Of a stretch of 64,000 bases of DNA, positions 49,034 to 59,154 are shown piece by piece (position 1 is the stretch's first letter; each line of letters opens with the position of its first letter). A program made the translations under genes and the position numbers. The DNA comes from Leisingera sp. S132 (lineage in GTDB: Bacteria; Pseudomonadota; Alphaproteobacteria; Rhodobacterales; Rhodobacteraceae), in the NCBI RefSeq assembly GCF_025144465.1, contig NZ_CP083553.1:2912001-2976000 (forward strand), written 5' to 3'. Below the pieces are notes generated by a model, which was not told the origin of the DNA, ran no database searches, and worked only from the letters and a program-made list of their open reading frames with translations.

Positions 49034-49711
49034 TCCATATCCCCTCACTCCAGCCAGTCCCCACGGCCGGGCCGCCGCCTGAAACGGCGGGCGTTCACAA
49101 CTCACCCAGACAGTCCGCAAACCTGAGGCCGCAGAATGCCGTTACTGATTTTCTGGTTCGAAACGGGGCGCGCCCCCACGCGCCCGCGTCATTTTCATGC
49201 GGCCGCCCAAAATAAACGGCGGCGGTGCAATCCTGCACTCTGCCCTAATTAGGACATATTTAGACAATTGCGCGTAAAATTTACATTTCACCGCAAAATG
49301 CACCAGAAAGACGGGTTTCACCCGGAAAATGCGGAAACGATAGGGGAAAAATTCGCACATTGTTTCCCGAACGGGCGCTGCATCCCGGGATTAAGGCGCC
49401 GGTCTTGCAAGCTTGCACCGCGAAACTGCGCCGCACCCCCGGGCAATTGGCAAAGCTATGCAGCTGAATGCTCCGCGAATGGGTTTTCTATTTTATATGC
49501 AATTGCCCCTGCGGCCGGCAACTCGCCGGAAATGGGGACCTGCAAAAGCCGTTCACAGCCGTACTTAAAGTCTTCGCGGAGCCGGGCGCCTTGGATGTTA
49601 CGCGCCTCCCGCGGGCTTTTGCATCTCTGCAGCCCGTTTCTGCCTGGCGGCAGACTTGCCGGATCCCGGATTCACGGCCATAACCCGCGGCACGGAATGA
49701 GAAGAGGACGT
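49034..49711. promoter_or_regulatory. Long intergenic region upstream of the exoY-like gene
   Basis: No credible gene is seen in these 678 bases. An AT-rich core (about 49235-49310) holds the perfect palindrome CCTAATTAGG (49244-49253) and TTAGACA-like promoter elements. It is the likely control region of the EPS genes on the minus strand and of the DgoK-like gene on the plus strand. AT-rich promoter regions in this setting are often bound by Ros/MucR-type zinc-finger repressors; that is inference. Confidence 0.5.
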
Positions 49712-50569
49712 ATGGGTATGACGCAGCCCTCCGGCAGCAGCGCCAGCTGGCTGGCCGCCAATCTGGACGGAACAACACTGACCGCTTGGCCTGTAACCGG
49801 TGGAACCGCAGGTCCGGCCCAGGTTCAGAGGCTGCAGGACCGCAGCCCTGCCTCGCTGGCCGCCGGACTCCGGCGGGTCCGGTCCAGCGGGGCGCACCCC
49901 CTGGTTCTCGGCGGCAGCTCCCTGGTGCCGCCGCAAAAGGTGCCGGCGGAACCTGCCGCACTGCACTTGGCAGCGGTAGAACTGGAAGAGCTGACCGTCC
50001 ATGCCCTGCCGGGACTGAGCCAGCCCGCGCCGTGCGGTCTGATACAAGGCGCTGCAGCCCGGCTGCGCGGATTTTTGCAGCTGAACCCGGATTGGGACGG
50101 GGTGGTCTGCCTGCCCGGCGGCACTGTCACCCACTGGGTTCAGGTCAGTGCCAGGGAGGCCGTCAGCTTCCAAAGCGCGCTGACCGGCCAGCTCGCGGCA
50201 GCGGTGATGCAGCCATTGGCACTGGACGCCGAAGCCGGTTGCGGCAGCGCAGAGCTTGCTGCAGCGGCGGCGGATGGAATCGCCAGGCCCGAACTGCTGG
50301 CGGCACGGCTGGCTGCCCTCCAGGCAGAGGCCAGGCTGGGGCATCTGCCGGCAGAGGACGCATGCGGCAGGCTCTGGGGACTGCTGCTTGGGGCCGAGCT
50401 GGCAGCGTCCCGGCCCTATTGGCTGGGCCAGAATGTGGCTCTGCTTGCCGATGCGCCGCTTCAGGCGGTCTATTCCGCCGCGCTGGACGCCCAGGGACTG
50501 CCCGTAACCGTGGCGGACCCGCAGCGCATGACGCTGGAAGGGCTGACCAGGGCCTGGGCCGCGGCGTAA
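49712..50569 (+). CDS. 2-dehydro-3-deoxygalactonokinase-like protein
   Basis: A 285-residue protein related to DgoK, which phosphorylates 2-keto-3-deoxygalactonate in D-galactonate catabolism. The N-terminal phosphate-1-like segment is SWLAANLDGTTLTAWPV. LPGLSQPAPCGLIQGAAARLRGFL and VVCLPGGTVTHWVQV correspond to the PGMSQ and LPGTHSKW blocks of the family, though they are changed. The asparagine/aspartate pattern is divergent, so activity is uncertain. ATG 49712 is chosen (GAGG about 6 bases upstream); ATG 49697 or 49718 are alternatives. No other dgo genes are next to it. It ends in a gap with copy 3 of the hairpin repeat. Confidence 0.65.
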   Translation: MGMTQPSGSSASWLAANLDGTTLTAWPVTGGTAGPAQVQRLQDRSPASLAAGLRRVRSSGAHPLVLGGSSLVPPQKVPAEPAALHLAAVELEELTVHALPGLSQPAPCGLIQGAAARLRGFLQLNPDWDGVVCLPGGTVTHWVQVSAREAVSFQSALTGQLAAAVMQPLALDAEAGCGSAELAAAAADGIARPELLAARLAALQAEARLGHLPAEDACGRLWGLLLGAELAASRPYWLGQNVALLADAPLQAVYSAALDAQGLPVTVADPQRMTLEGLTRAWAAA

Positions 50570-50582
50570 GCCAGGCCCGTAC

Positions 50583-50745
50583 CTCCCGCTGCTGCAGCAC
50601 AGCGTTACCGGGAGGTCCAGCGGCGCACTCCCGCGCCTGCGGGCCCACCGGCTGCGCCGGGCGGCCTTGGCAGCCTTGGGCGCCGCGCCCAACGGGCTGA
50701 AGCCTTCCGTCAGGAAGGGAAAGCCGGGCGGGAGCCCCCTGCCAG
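50583..50745. repeat. Intergenic hairpin repeat, copy 3
   Basis: The convergent gap between the DgoK-like gene and the TIGR03084-type gene holds GCGGCCTTGGCAGCCTTGGGC, then a hairpin (TTGGGCG 50676-50682, CGCCCAA 50686-50692) and GGGCGGGAG. Order and wording parallel the copy at 42.8 kb: an upstream GGGAGGTC, the core, and a trailing GGGCGGGAG. Confidence 0.65.
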
Positions 50746-50767
50746 AGGTGCCGCTGCCCCTTCCGGC

Positions 50768-51577
50768 CTAAGGTTTTGCCGGGCCGGCCCTGTACCGTGT
50801 TCCCTTCAGCGGCGGAGTCTCTGGCGGGCCTGCAAAACACTGGGCGATTTGCAGCCAGCATTCGGCAGCAGTGCCGGAGACCAGCAAACCAGTGTCCTCA
50901 AAGCTGCGCACCTGGGTGACAACCTGGGCAAACTCCACCGCAGAGCCTTTGACAAAATTCTCATCCTGCGGAGCATTCCAGTCCCAAACCGCCCCCGACG
51001 GCCCGGTCAGCTGGACAAAGGGCGCAGGCTCCGGCACGTCCAGCCCGCGGTTGCGGAAGCTCCAGCCGTAGGTCGCCACCCCCAGATGCGCGATGTTGCG
51101 GATGCGGTCCTGCTCCTGCCGCTCATGCCCCAGGAGGTCGAACACCTCCTGCCCGTGCGCCCAGGTCTCCATCTGCCGGGCAGTCACGGAACTGAGCGCG
51201 CTCATGTCCGGACCGATCCATTTCAGCCGCGCCTTGGGATCAGCGGCGGCGAAAGCACCGGCACAGCGCTCTGCCCCGTCCTGCCAGGCCGCAAACAGGG
51301 CCCGGCCGCTGAGACCATCCAGCCAGGGAAACTGGCATTCGAGGATGGAGCGGCCCGCCTGCATGTCCCGCAGAACCGGCGCGATGAAGGCGGTAAAGGC
51401 GGCCTCGCCCTGCAAAGACGCCTCCGCCGCTGCGTTGAACAGATGCAGGTGCCCCAGCACATGATCGATGGTCCAGCCCTTGAACTGGGTTTCGCGGTGG
51501 AACTCGGCCTCTGGCAGATCTTCAAGAATGGCTGCCAGGGCGCGGCTCTCTGCGCGGAAATCTTCGGCCTGCTGCAT
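50768..51577 (-). CDS. TIGR03084/DinB-like metal-binding protein
   Basis: A 269-residue protein. Residues 5-150 look like the four-helix DinB/mycothiol-dependent maleylpyruvate isomerase-like fold. The metal-binding histidine lies in TIDHVLGHLHLFNAAAE, and more are in MSALSSVTARQMETWAHGQEVFD, matching TIGR03084 proteins. A C-terminal sterol carrier protein-like region follows (about 170-265). The metal ligand set is conserved, but the thiol cofactor or substrate is unknown in this group. ATG 51577 begins MQQAEDFRAE. It converges on the DgoK-like gene. Confidence 0.8.
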   Translation of the reverse strand: MQQAEDFRAESRALAAILEDLPEAEFHRETQFKGWTIDHVLGHLHLFNAAAEASLQGEAAFTAFIAPVLRDMQAGRSILECQFPWLDGLSGRALFAAWQDGAERCAGAFAAADPKARLKWIGPDMSALSSVTARQMETWAHGQEVFDLLGHERQEQDRIRNIAHLGVATYGWSFRNRGLDVPEPAPFVQLTGPSGAVWDWNAPQDENFVKGSAVEFAQVVTQVRSFEDTGLLVSGTAAECWLQIAQCFAGPPETPPLKGTRYRAGPAKP

Positions 51578-51672
51578 GGCTCTCCCCTTATGCTCCGCCC
51601 CGCAGGATAGCCGGGCCGGCCGCTTGACTGAAACAGGGACGAAGCGTCACGAATTGGGGCGCCGGGACGGGT

Positions 51673-52791
51673 TCAGGGCAGCGGACCGGTCCTGAACAGG
51701 CGGATCTTCAGACCGCCGTGTGCGACTGGCGCACCAAACGGCAGGAATGGCAGATTGGTTGCCTTGGCCAAGCTGGTTTCCGAGGTAACGATACCCACGC
51801 GCCAGCCGGAGAACCGCTCCGTCAGCACCTGTCCCAACGCGCCGTAAAGGGCATAAAGCAGTTTCTTGTTGCCGATCCGGGCGCCATAGGGCGGGTTGAC
51901 GATGACCAGGCCCGGCGGGCCGTCCGGGCGCTGCAGGTCGCTGACCGCAGCCTGGGTAAAACGGGTGCAATCGGCCACGCCCGCCCGGTCCGCGTTGGCA
52001 GCGGCCATCTCCACGGCGCCCGCGTTGCGGTCAGAGCCATGAAACAGCAGGTCCGTTTCCCGCGCCTCGCCCTGCTGCTTCAGCGCAGCCCAGGCGTCCG
52101 CATCAAAGGTTGCCAGCTGCTCAAAGGCAAAGCTGCGGCTGCGGCCAGGCAGCAGGCCCTTGGCGATCTCTGCCGCCTCGATCACGAAGGTGCCGGAGCC
52201 GCACATCGGATCGACCACAGGCTCAGCCCCGTCATAGCCGCATTCGCGCAGGAACAGAGCGGCGAGGTTTTCCCGCATCGGCGCCTTGCCGACAGCGGAT
52301 TTGTGGCCGCGCTTGTGCAGCCCCTCACCCGAGGTGTCGACGCTGAAGACGCAGAGGTTGTCCTCGATCCTGAGCTTGACGGTCAGCTCCGCGTCTTTGG
52401 TCACAGGGGCGCCGAGGGTCTCAGTAATCGCCTTTTCCACCCGCTGGGCGGCAGCACCAGCATGGTAGATCTTGGATTTCTTGTTGGTGGAGACCTCTAC
52501 CTTCAGCGGCACATCCGGGCGCAGCACATCGCCCCACGGGAACTTGCGCGACCGTTTGTCGAGCTGAGCCAGGTGGAAGGCACGGAATTCGCCGATCCGC
52601 GCCAGCACCCGCGCCGCGCCGCGCACCGACAGGTTGGCGCGCCAGACCTCCGCCCAGTTGCCCTGCACCGTGACCCCGCCCGGTACCGCCTTGGGCGCGG
52701 CAAAGCCCAGCTCCCTGGCCTCGGCCAGCAGCGCCTGTTCCAGCCCTGGCGCTGCGGTCAGGAAGATCTCGAATGTGGTGTCTTGCGTCAT
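51673..52791 (-). CDS. THUMP-domain class I RNA methyltransferase, RlmL/TrmN-like
   Basis: A 372-residue enzyme. Residues 5-160 hold a ferredoxin-like/THUMP RNA-binding region (TTFEIFLTAAPGLEQALLAEARELGF). Residues 165-370 hold a SAM-dependent methyltransferase with RGHKSAVGKAPMRENLAALFL, VDPMCGSGTFVIEAAEIA (SAM loop) and the NPPYG motif typical of N-methylation of guanine or adenine. It corresponds to the first half of RlmL (m2G2445 of 23S rRNA), without the second methyltransferase half. It could target 23S rRNA or tRNA. It is divergent from the glp operon. Confidence 0.88.
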   Translation of the reverse strand: MTQDTTFEIFLTAAPGLEQALLAEARELGFAAPKAVPGGVTVQGNWAEVWRANLSVRGAARVLARIGEFRAFHLAQLDKRSRKFPWGDVLRPDVPLKVEVSTNKKSKIYHAGAAAQRVEKAITETLGAPVTKDAELTVKLRIEDNLCVFSVDTSGEGLHKRGHKSAVGKAPMRENLAALFLRECGYDGAEPVVDPMCGSGTFVIEAAEIAKGLLPGRSRSFAFEQLATFDADAWAALKQQGEARETDLLFHGSDRNAGAVEMAAANADRAGVADCTRFTQAAVSDLQRPDGPPGLVIVNPPYGARIGNKKLLYALYGALGQVLTERFSGWRVGIVTSETSLAKATNLPFLPFGAPVAHGGLKIRLFRTGPLP

Positions 52792-52880
52792 GCTGCCCTC
52801 CTTAGACGCAAAGCCCAGCCGCGGCGACTGTTTTTTCTGATCCCGCCTTTGGAGAAACTGCCGGTGCGTTACAACCGCAG

Positions 52881-52918
52881 ATGCCGCAATGCGGCATCGC
52901 CCACCCGCACTGCGGCAT
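52881..52918. promoter_or_regulatory. Cluster of three TGCGGCAT/ATGCCGCA elements
   Basis: An inverted pair ATGCCGCA-A-TGCGGCAT (52881-52897) is followed by a third TGCGGCAT (52911-52918). It lies between the divergent methyltransferase and glpV genes. This arrangement suggests a regulator-binding site, the pair being a full palindrome and the third a half-site. Confidence 0.45.
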
Positions 52919-52954
52919 CAGAAATTACACTTTAAATTCAAGTTCTTACTTATT

Positions 52955-52974
52955 ACTAAAAAATTAGTTTGACA
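52955..52974 (+). promoter_or_regulatory. Candidate glp promoter with ACTAA-N4-TTAGT inverted repeat
   Basis: The inverted repeat ACTAA (52955-52959) and TTAGT (52964-52968) abuts TTGACA (52969-52974) in a strongly AT-rich stretch 85 bases before glpV. No good -10 box is found at 17 bases. The repeat overlaps the -35 region, where a repressor such as a DeoR-type GlpR could act. Confidence 0.4.
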
Positions 52975-53058
52975 ACATAATCCAACCTATGAAAGCTCTA
53001 TGCCAGTCAGGTGCAGCCAACGCGCAGCTGGCCTCAAGAGACTTTCAGGGAGGAAGAG

Positions 53059-54792
53059 ATGCGTAAGTATCTTCTCTCCGCAGCAGCCGTTTGTGCGGTG
53101 GTTGCGGGATCAATTGGCTATGCCGACGAAATGGCGGCCAAAAAATGGATTGATGAAGAATTCCAGCCGTCGGCTTTGACCAAGGATGAACAGCTGTCAG
53201 AGATGCAGTGGTTCATCAAGGCCGCGGAACCTTACAAAGGCATGGAGATCAACGTGCTGTCGGAAGGCATTCCGACGCATAGCTATGAATCCGAAGTGCT
53301 GACCAAAGCGTTTGAGGAAATCACCGGCATCAAGGTGAACCACCAGATCCTGGGTGAAGGCGAGGTCGTTCAGGCCGTGCAGACCCAGATGCAGACCAAG
53401 CGGAACCTCTATGACGGCTACGTCAATGACTCCGACCTGATCGGCACCCACTCGCGCCTGCAGCTGGCGTACAACCTGACCGACATGATGGCAGGCGAGT
53501 TCAAGGACGTGACCAACCCCGGCCTCGACCTGGATGACTTCATGGGCACCCAGTTCACCACCGGCCCGGACGGCGACCTGTACCAGCTGCCCGACCAGCA
53601 GTTCGCGAACCTCTACTGGTTCCGCAAGGACTGGTTCGACCGCGAAGACCTGCAGGCCGCGTTCAAGGAAAAGTACGGCTATGACCTGGGCGTCCCGGTC
53701 AACTGGTCCGCATATGAGGACATCGCCGAATTCTTCAGCGAGCAGGTCAAGGAAATCGACGGCACCGCGATCTATGGCCACATGGATTACGGCAAGCGCG
53801 CGCCGGACCTTGGCTGGCGGATGACCGATGCCTGGCTGTCGATGGCCGGTGCCGGCTCGAAAGGTGAGCCGAACGGCGTGCCGATCGACGAATGGGGCAT
53901 CCGCATGGAAGAAGGCTCCTGCAACCCGGCTGGTGCCAGCGTGACCCGCGGCGGCGCGGCAAACGGCCCGGCGGCGGTCTATGCGATCCGCAAGTGGGAC
54001 GAATGGCTGCGCAAATACGCGCCTCCGGGTGCCGCGTCCTATGACTTCTACCAGTCGCTGCCGGCACTGGCCCAGGGCAACGTGGCGCAGCAGATCTTCT
54101 GGTACACCGCCTTCACCGCCGACATGGTGAAGCCGCAGTCCGAAGGCAACAACACGGTTGACGCCGAAGGCAACCCGCTGTGGCGGATGGCGCCCAGCCC
54201 GCACGGCCCCTACTGGGAAGAAGGCCAGAAGGTCGGTTATCAGGACGTGGGCTCCTGGACCTTCCTCAAGTCCACCCCGCTGGACCGCGCCCAGGCTGCC
54301 TGGCTTTACGCCCAGTTCGTGGTGTCCAAGACCGTGGACGTGAAGAAATCGCACGTTGGCCTGACCTTCATCCGCGACTCTTCCGTCAGCCACGAGAGCT
54401 TCACCGAGCGCGCACCCAAGCTGGGCGGTCTGGTCGAGTTCTACCGCTCGCCTGACCGCGTGGCATGGTCGCCGACCGGCATCAACGTTCCGGATTACCC
54501 GAAGCTGGCCCAGATCTGGTGGCAGCAGATTGGTGACGTGAACTCCGGCGCCTTCACGCCGCAGGAAGCGATGGACCGTCTGGCCGAGGAAATGGACATC
54601 ACCATGGGCCGTATGCAGCGTGCAGACGAGCAGGCGAATGTCTATGGCGGCTGCGGCCCGCGCCTGAACGAAGAGAAAGACGCGGAGTGGTGGTACGCCA
54701 ATGGCGGCGCCAAAGCCCCGCTGGAGAACGAGAAGCCGCAGGGCCAGACCGTCAACTATGACGAGCTGGTGGCCCGCTGGGCAACCAACTAA
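53059..54792 (+). CDS. glpV: ABC transporter substrate-binding protein, glycerol-type GlpV
   Basis: A 577-residue periplasmic binding protein with signal peptide (residues 1-23, ending GYADE). It is longer than usual sugar-binding proteins, as is typical for GlpV of the rhizobial glycerol transporter GlpSTPQUV. Segments such as INVLSEGIPTHSYESEVLTKAFEEITGIKVNHQILGEGEVVQ and PDQQFANLYWFRKDWFD are characteristic. ATG 53059 has GGGAGGAAGAG upstream. The other five subunits follow in order. Two hairpins separate it from glpS and may set its higher expression. Confidence 0.88.
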   Translation: MRKYLLSAAAVCAVVAGSIGYADEMAAKKWIDEEFQPSALTKDEQLSEMQWFIKAAEPYKGMEINVLSEGIPTHSYESEVLTKAFEEITGIKVNHQILGEGEVVQAVQTQMQTKRNLYDGYVNDSDLIGTHSRLQLAYNLTDMMAGEFKDVTNPGLDLDDFMGTQFTTGPDGDLYQLPDQQFANLYWFRKDWFDREDLQAAFKEKYGYDLGVPVNWSAYEDIAEFFSEQVKEIDGTAIYGHMDYGKRAPDLGWRMTDAWLSMAGAGSKGEPNGVPIDEWGIRMEEGSCNPAGASVTRGGAANGPAAVYAIRKWDEWLRKYAPPGAASYDFYQSLPALAQGNVAQQIFWYTAFTADMVKPQSEGNNTVDAEGNPLWRMAPSPHGPYWEEGQKVGYQDVGSWTFLKSTPLDRAQAAWLYAQFVVSKTVDVKKSHVGLTFIRDSSVSHESFTERAPKLGGLVEFYRSPDRVAWSPTGINVPDYPKLAQIWWQQIGDVNSGAFTPQEAMDRLAEEMDITMGRMQRADEQANVYGGCGPRLNEEKDAEWWYANGGAKAPLENEKPQGQTVNYDELVARWATN

Positions 54793-54806
54793 GGCCTCCT
54801 CCCGGT

Positions 54807-54878
54807 CCGGCCAGCGATCCCCATCATCTGGCCGGGCTGCATCAGGCCCCGGAAGACCCTTTCCCGTCATCCGGGGCC
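54807..54878 (+). other. Two hairpins in the glpV-glpS intergenic gap
   Basis: The stem CCGGCCAG/CTGGCCGG (54807-54814, 54828-54835) and the stem GGCCCCGG/CCGGGGCC (54845-54852, 54871-54878) lie right after glpV, the second followed by GTTTCCCC. In binding-protein-dependent operons such hairpins often cause partial termination or protect the upstream mRNA, raising binding-protein levels. Confidence 0.6.
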
Positions 54879-54959
54879 GTTTCCCCTAAGATACCGCGCG
54901 CGCAAGCCTGACCCGGCAACTGCGCGCAAACAGGCCGCCTGCCGGAAAGTCAAAGCAAG

Positions 54960-56036
54960 ATGGCACTCGAACTCAAGGGTGTGACCAAGCGCGTCGGCGC
55001 CATTCAGCACATCAAGGAAACCTCCCTGCTGCTGGGACCCGGTCACTTCAACGTCCTTCTCGGCGCCACCGGCTCCGGAAAGACCTCACTCATTAAACTG
55101 ATGGCGGGCCTTGACCCGATGGCCAGCGGCCAGGTGCTGATGGATGGCGAGGATGTCAGCCGTCTCAGCACCCAGAAGCGCAACATCAGCCTGGTGCATC
55201 AGTTCTTCATCAACTACCCGCATATGACGGTGTTCGAAAACATCGCCTCGCCGCTGAAGGTGGCCGGAATGGCGAAGTCGGAAATCGAGGCCCGTGTCGA
55301 GGAAGCCGCGGCGATCCTGCAGCTGAAGCCGATGCTGCACCGCCGCCCGCATGAGCTGTCCGGCGGCCAGCAGCAGCGCTGCGCCCTGGCCCGGGCAATT
55401 GCCAAGGAAAGCCGCGCGGTGTTCCTGGACGAGCCGCTGGCCAACCTCGACTACAAGCTGCGCGAGGAATTGCGCGACCAGTTGCCCGAACTGTTTGCCG
55501 GCCGCGGCGCGGTGGTGGTCTATGCCACCTCGGAACCCGAAGAGGCGCTGCTTCTGGGCGGCAAGACCGCGCTGATGCGCGACGGCCGGGTGACCCAGTT
55601 CGGCCCCACCGCCGAGATCTACCGCAATCCAGGCAATGTCGATGCGGCGCGGGTGTTCTCCGATCCGCCGATCAACACCGCCGAGATCACCAAGCAGGGC
55701 ACCATGGCGCGCCTTGGCGCCGGCGTCACCTGGGAGCTGGCCGGCGCCGCCGCCGGGCTGGCCGATGGCACCTACACCATCGCAATCCGGCCGCACCACG
55801 TGCTGCCGCAGCCCCGCAACGGCGCCGATGTGCAGCTGTCGGGCCAGGTGCAGGTGACCGAACTTTCCGGCTCAGAAAGCTCTGCCCATTTCGACATGGG
55901 CACAGGATCGGCTACGGGCAGCTGGGTCTCGCTGGCCCACGGCGTCCACCCTTACCAGGTGGGTGAGCAGCACGACTTCTACATGGACCCCGCGCAGGCA
56001 TATTTCTTTGCCCCCGACGGCAGCCGCGCGGCGTGA
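54960..56036 (+). CDS. glpS: ABC transporter ATP-binding protein, GlpS-like, H-loop His replaced
   Basis: A 358-residue importer ATPase: Walker A GATGSGKT (K41), Q-loop LVHQFFINYPHMTV, signature LSGGQ at 133-137, Walker B AVFLDEPLANLD. The H-loop reads YATSEPEEA, with Ser191 in place of the histidine found in nearly all ABC ATPases. A C-terminal regulatory OB-like domain follows (about 240-358). It corresponds to GlpS in the glycerol system. Its start is ATG 54960 (AAGCAAG context). It pairs with GlpT, which has the opposite defects. Confidence 0.9.
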   Translation: MALELKGVTKRVGAIQHIKETSLLLGPGHFNVLLGATGSGKTSLIKLMAGLDPMASGQVLMDGEDVSRLSTQKRNISLVHQFFINYPHMTVFENIASPLKVAGMAKSEIEARVEEAAAILQLKPMLHRRPHELSGGQQQRCALARAIAKESRAVFLDEPLANLDYKLREELRDQLPELFAGRGAVVVYATSEPEEALLLGGKTALMRDGRVTQFGPTAEIYRNPGNVDAARVFSDPPINTAEITKQGTMARLGAGVTWELAGAAAGLADGTYTIAIRPHHVLPQPRNGADVQLSGQVQVTELSGSESSAHFDMGTGSATGSWVSLAHGVHPYQVGEQHDFYMDPAQAYFFAPDGSRAA

Positions 56037-56043
56037 GGCATCA

Positions 56044-57143
<1,100 letters not shown>

Positions 57144-57144
<1 letters not shown>

Positions 57145-58007
57145 TGAAAACCGAAAACCAGAAAGCCTGGTTCTTTGTCCTGCCGGTGCTGGCGCTGGTC
57201 GCCTTCAACGCGCTCATTCCGATGATGACAGTGGTCAACTATTCGGTGCAGGAGACCTTTGGCGACAACGTGTTCTTCTGGCAGGGCCTGGACTGGTTCC
57301 AGCAGATCCTGCGCTCCGACCGGTTCCACGCGGCGCTTGGCCGCCAGTTCCTGTTCACCTTCCTGATCCTGATCATCGAGGTGCCGCTGGGCATCGCGAT
57401 TGCGCTGTCGATGCCGCGCAAGGGGTTCTGGGTGCCGGTGTGCCTGGTGCTGATGGCGCTGCCGATGCTGATCCCGTGGAACGTGGTCGGCGCGATGTGG
57501 AACATCTTTACCCTGCCCGACATCGGCCTCTTGGGATACTTCCTGAACCACGTGCTGGGCATCAACTATGACATGACGCAGGATCCGGTTGCGGCCTGGG
57601 TGACCATCGTCACCATGGACGTCTGGCACTGGACCTCGCTGGTGGTGCTGCTTGCCTATGCCGGCCTGGTGTCGATCCCCGACGCCTATTACCAGGCGGC
57701 CAAGATCGACGGCGCCTCCAACTGGGCGGTGTTCCGGTTCATCCAGCTGCCGAAGATGAAGACGGTGCTGACCATCGCCATCCTGCTGCGCTTCATGGAC
57801 AGTTTCAACATCTACACCGAACCGTTCGTGCTGACCGGCGGCGGTCCCGGCAACTCCACCACGCTGCTGTCGATCGACCTGGTGAAAATCGCGCTTGGCC
57901 AGTTCGACCTCGGCCCCGCTGCTGCCATGTCGCTCATCTATTTCGCAATCACGCTCCTGGTCTCCTGGCTGTTCTACACGCTGATGACCAAGGACGATCT
58001 GAACTAA
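57144..58007 (+). CDS. glpP: ABC transporter permease, GlpP-like
   Basis: A 287-residue inner membrane permease with six hydrophobic segments. The cytoplasmic EAA-type loop is DAYYQAAKIDGASNWAVFRFIQLPKM (about residue 180), where the ATPases dock. ATG 57144 shares one base with the preceding stop. It forms a heterodimeric channel with the next permease. Confidence 0.9.
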
Positions 58008-58020
58008 GGGAGGGATCCAG

Positions 58021-58818
58021 ATGCAGAAACGATCCATCGTCCCCATCGTCTATATCCTGTTCCTGATGCTGCCGATCTACTGGCTGGTGGCGATGAGCTT
58101 CAAGACGACCAATGAAATCTTGTCGGGCTTCTCGCTGTTCCCGCAGACCTTCACGCTGGACAACTACAAGACCATCTTCACCGATCCCAGCTGGTACTGG
58201 GGCTACATCAACTCGATCCTTTACGTGTCGATCAACACGGTGATCTCCATCGCGGTGGCGCTGCCGGCGGCCTATGCCTTCAGCCGCTACCGGTTCCTGG
58301 GCGACAAGCAGCTGTTCTTCTGGCTGCTGACCAACCGGATGGCGCCTGCCGCGGTGTTCGCGCTGCCGTTCTTCCAGCTTTATTCCGCGGTGGAACTGTT
58401 CGACACCCACCTGGCCGTGGCCCTGGCGCACTGCCTGTTCAACATTCCGCTGGCGGTGTGGATCCTCGAGGGCTTCATGGGCGGCGTGCCCAAGGAGCTG
58501 GACGAGACCGCATTCGTTGACGGTTATTCCTTCCCGCGCTTCTTTGCGACGATCTTTGTGCCGTCGATCAAGGCGGGCGTGGGTGTGGCGGCCTTCTTCT
58601 GCTTCATGTTCTCCTGGGTAGAACTGCTGCTGGCCAAGACCCTGACCGCGGTTGCCGCCAAGCCGATTGCCGCCACCATGACCAAGACCGCCTCCAGCGC
58701 GGGCTATGAACTGGGGCTGCTGGCAGCTGCGGGAACACTGACAATCATTCCGGGCGCCATCGTGATCTGGTTCGTCCGCAACTACATCGCGAAGGGTTTC
58801 GCGATGGGGAGGGTGTAA
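58021..58818 (+). CDS. glpQ: ABC transporter permease, GlpQ-like
   Basis: A 265-residue permease with about six hydrophobic segments and the EAA-type loop VPKELDETAFVDGYSFPRFFATIFVP near residue 160. GGGAGGGATCC precedes ATG 58021. Its stop (TAA) shares one base with the start of glpU. The name here follows the rhizobial transporter and does not refer to the E. coli phosphodiesterase GlpQ. Confidence 0.9.
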   Translation: MQKRSIVPIVYILFLMLPIYWLVAMSFKTTNEILSGFSLFPQTFTLDNYKTIFTDPSWYWGYINSILYVSINTVISIAVALPAAYAFSRYRFLGDKQLFFWLLTNRMAPAAVFALPFFQLYSAVELFDTHLAVALAHCLFNIPLAVWILEGFMGGVPKELDETAFVDGYSFPRFFATIFVPSIKAGVGVAAFFCFMFSWVELLLAKTLTAVAAKPIAATMTKTASSAGYELGLLAAAGTLTIIPGAIVIWFVRNYIAKGFAMGRV

Positions 58819-59096
58819 TGCTTTCATGGATGGCCTGGACCTGGCCCACTGCCCTGCTGTTCATCGGTATTTTCAGCGCCATCGGCGTGCTGATCATCGC
58901 TGAAGTCCGCCACCCCGGCGGCGCGGCCCGCAAGGGCGTGCTCGGCCTCACCACCACCCGCGGCGACCGGCTGTTCATCAGCCTGCTGGGAACCTCCTAT
59001 ATCTTCCTGGCCTGGCTGGGACTGGTGGGGATGCCGCTGTGGTGGCCGCTGGGGCTGTCGATTGCCTGGGGCATCTTCTGCTTCTGGAAGGTCTGA
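58818..59096 (+). CDS. glpU: DUF2160 small membrane protein, GlpU-like
   Basis: A 92-residue protein with three hydrophobic segments (about 5-25, 50-70 and 73-90) and the DUF2160 pattern MAWTWPTALLFIGIFSAIG and GVLGLTTTRGDRLFISLLGTSYI. It is the last gene of the transporter operon, as in the rhizobial glycerol system, where GlpU is a small membrane protein of unclear role. ATG 58818 overlaps the glpQ stop by one base. No glpD, glpK or glpR is next to the operon in this window. Confidence 0.88.
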   Translation: MLSWMAWTWPTALLFIGIFSAIGVLIIAEVRHPGGAARKGVLGLTTTRGDRLFISLLGTSYIFLAWLGLVGMPLWWPLGLSIAWGIFCFWKV

Positions 59097-59123
59097 CCCG
59101 CGACCTCAAACCAAATCGGGACA

Positions 59124-59154
59124 GGCCTTGAAGGCAAACGCGTCCTTCAAGGCC
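59124..59154 (+). terminator. Hairpin terminator of the glp operon
   Basis: A perfect 11-bp stem GGCCTTGAAGG/CCTTCAAGGCC with a 9-base loop lies 27 bases after glpU. It lacks a U-tract, but no other operon-end signal is present. Confidence 0.6.

Noticed and set aside
49142-49360. 72-codon open frame in the exoY upstream region
   Set aside because: No ribosome site or recognisable family, and it spans the AT-rich promoter core.
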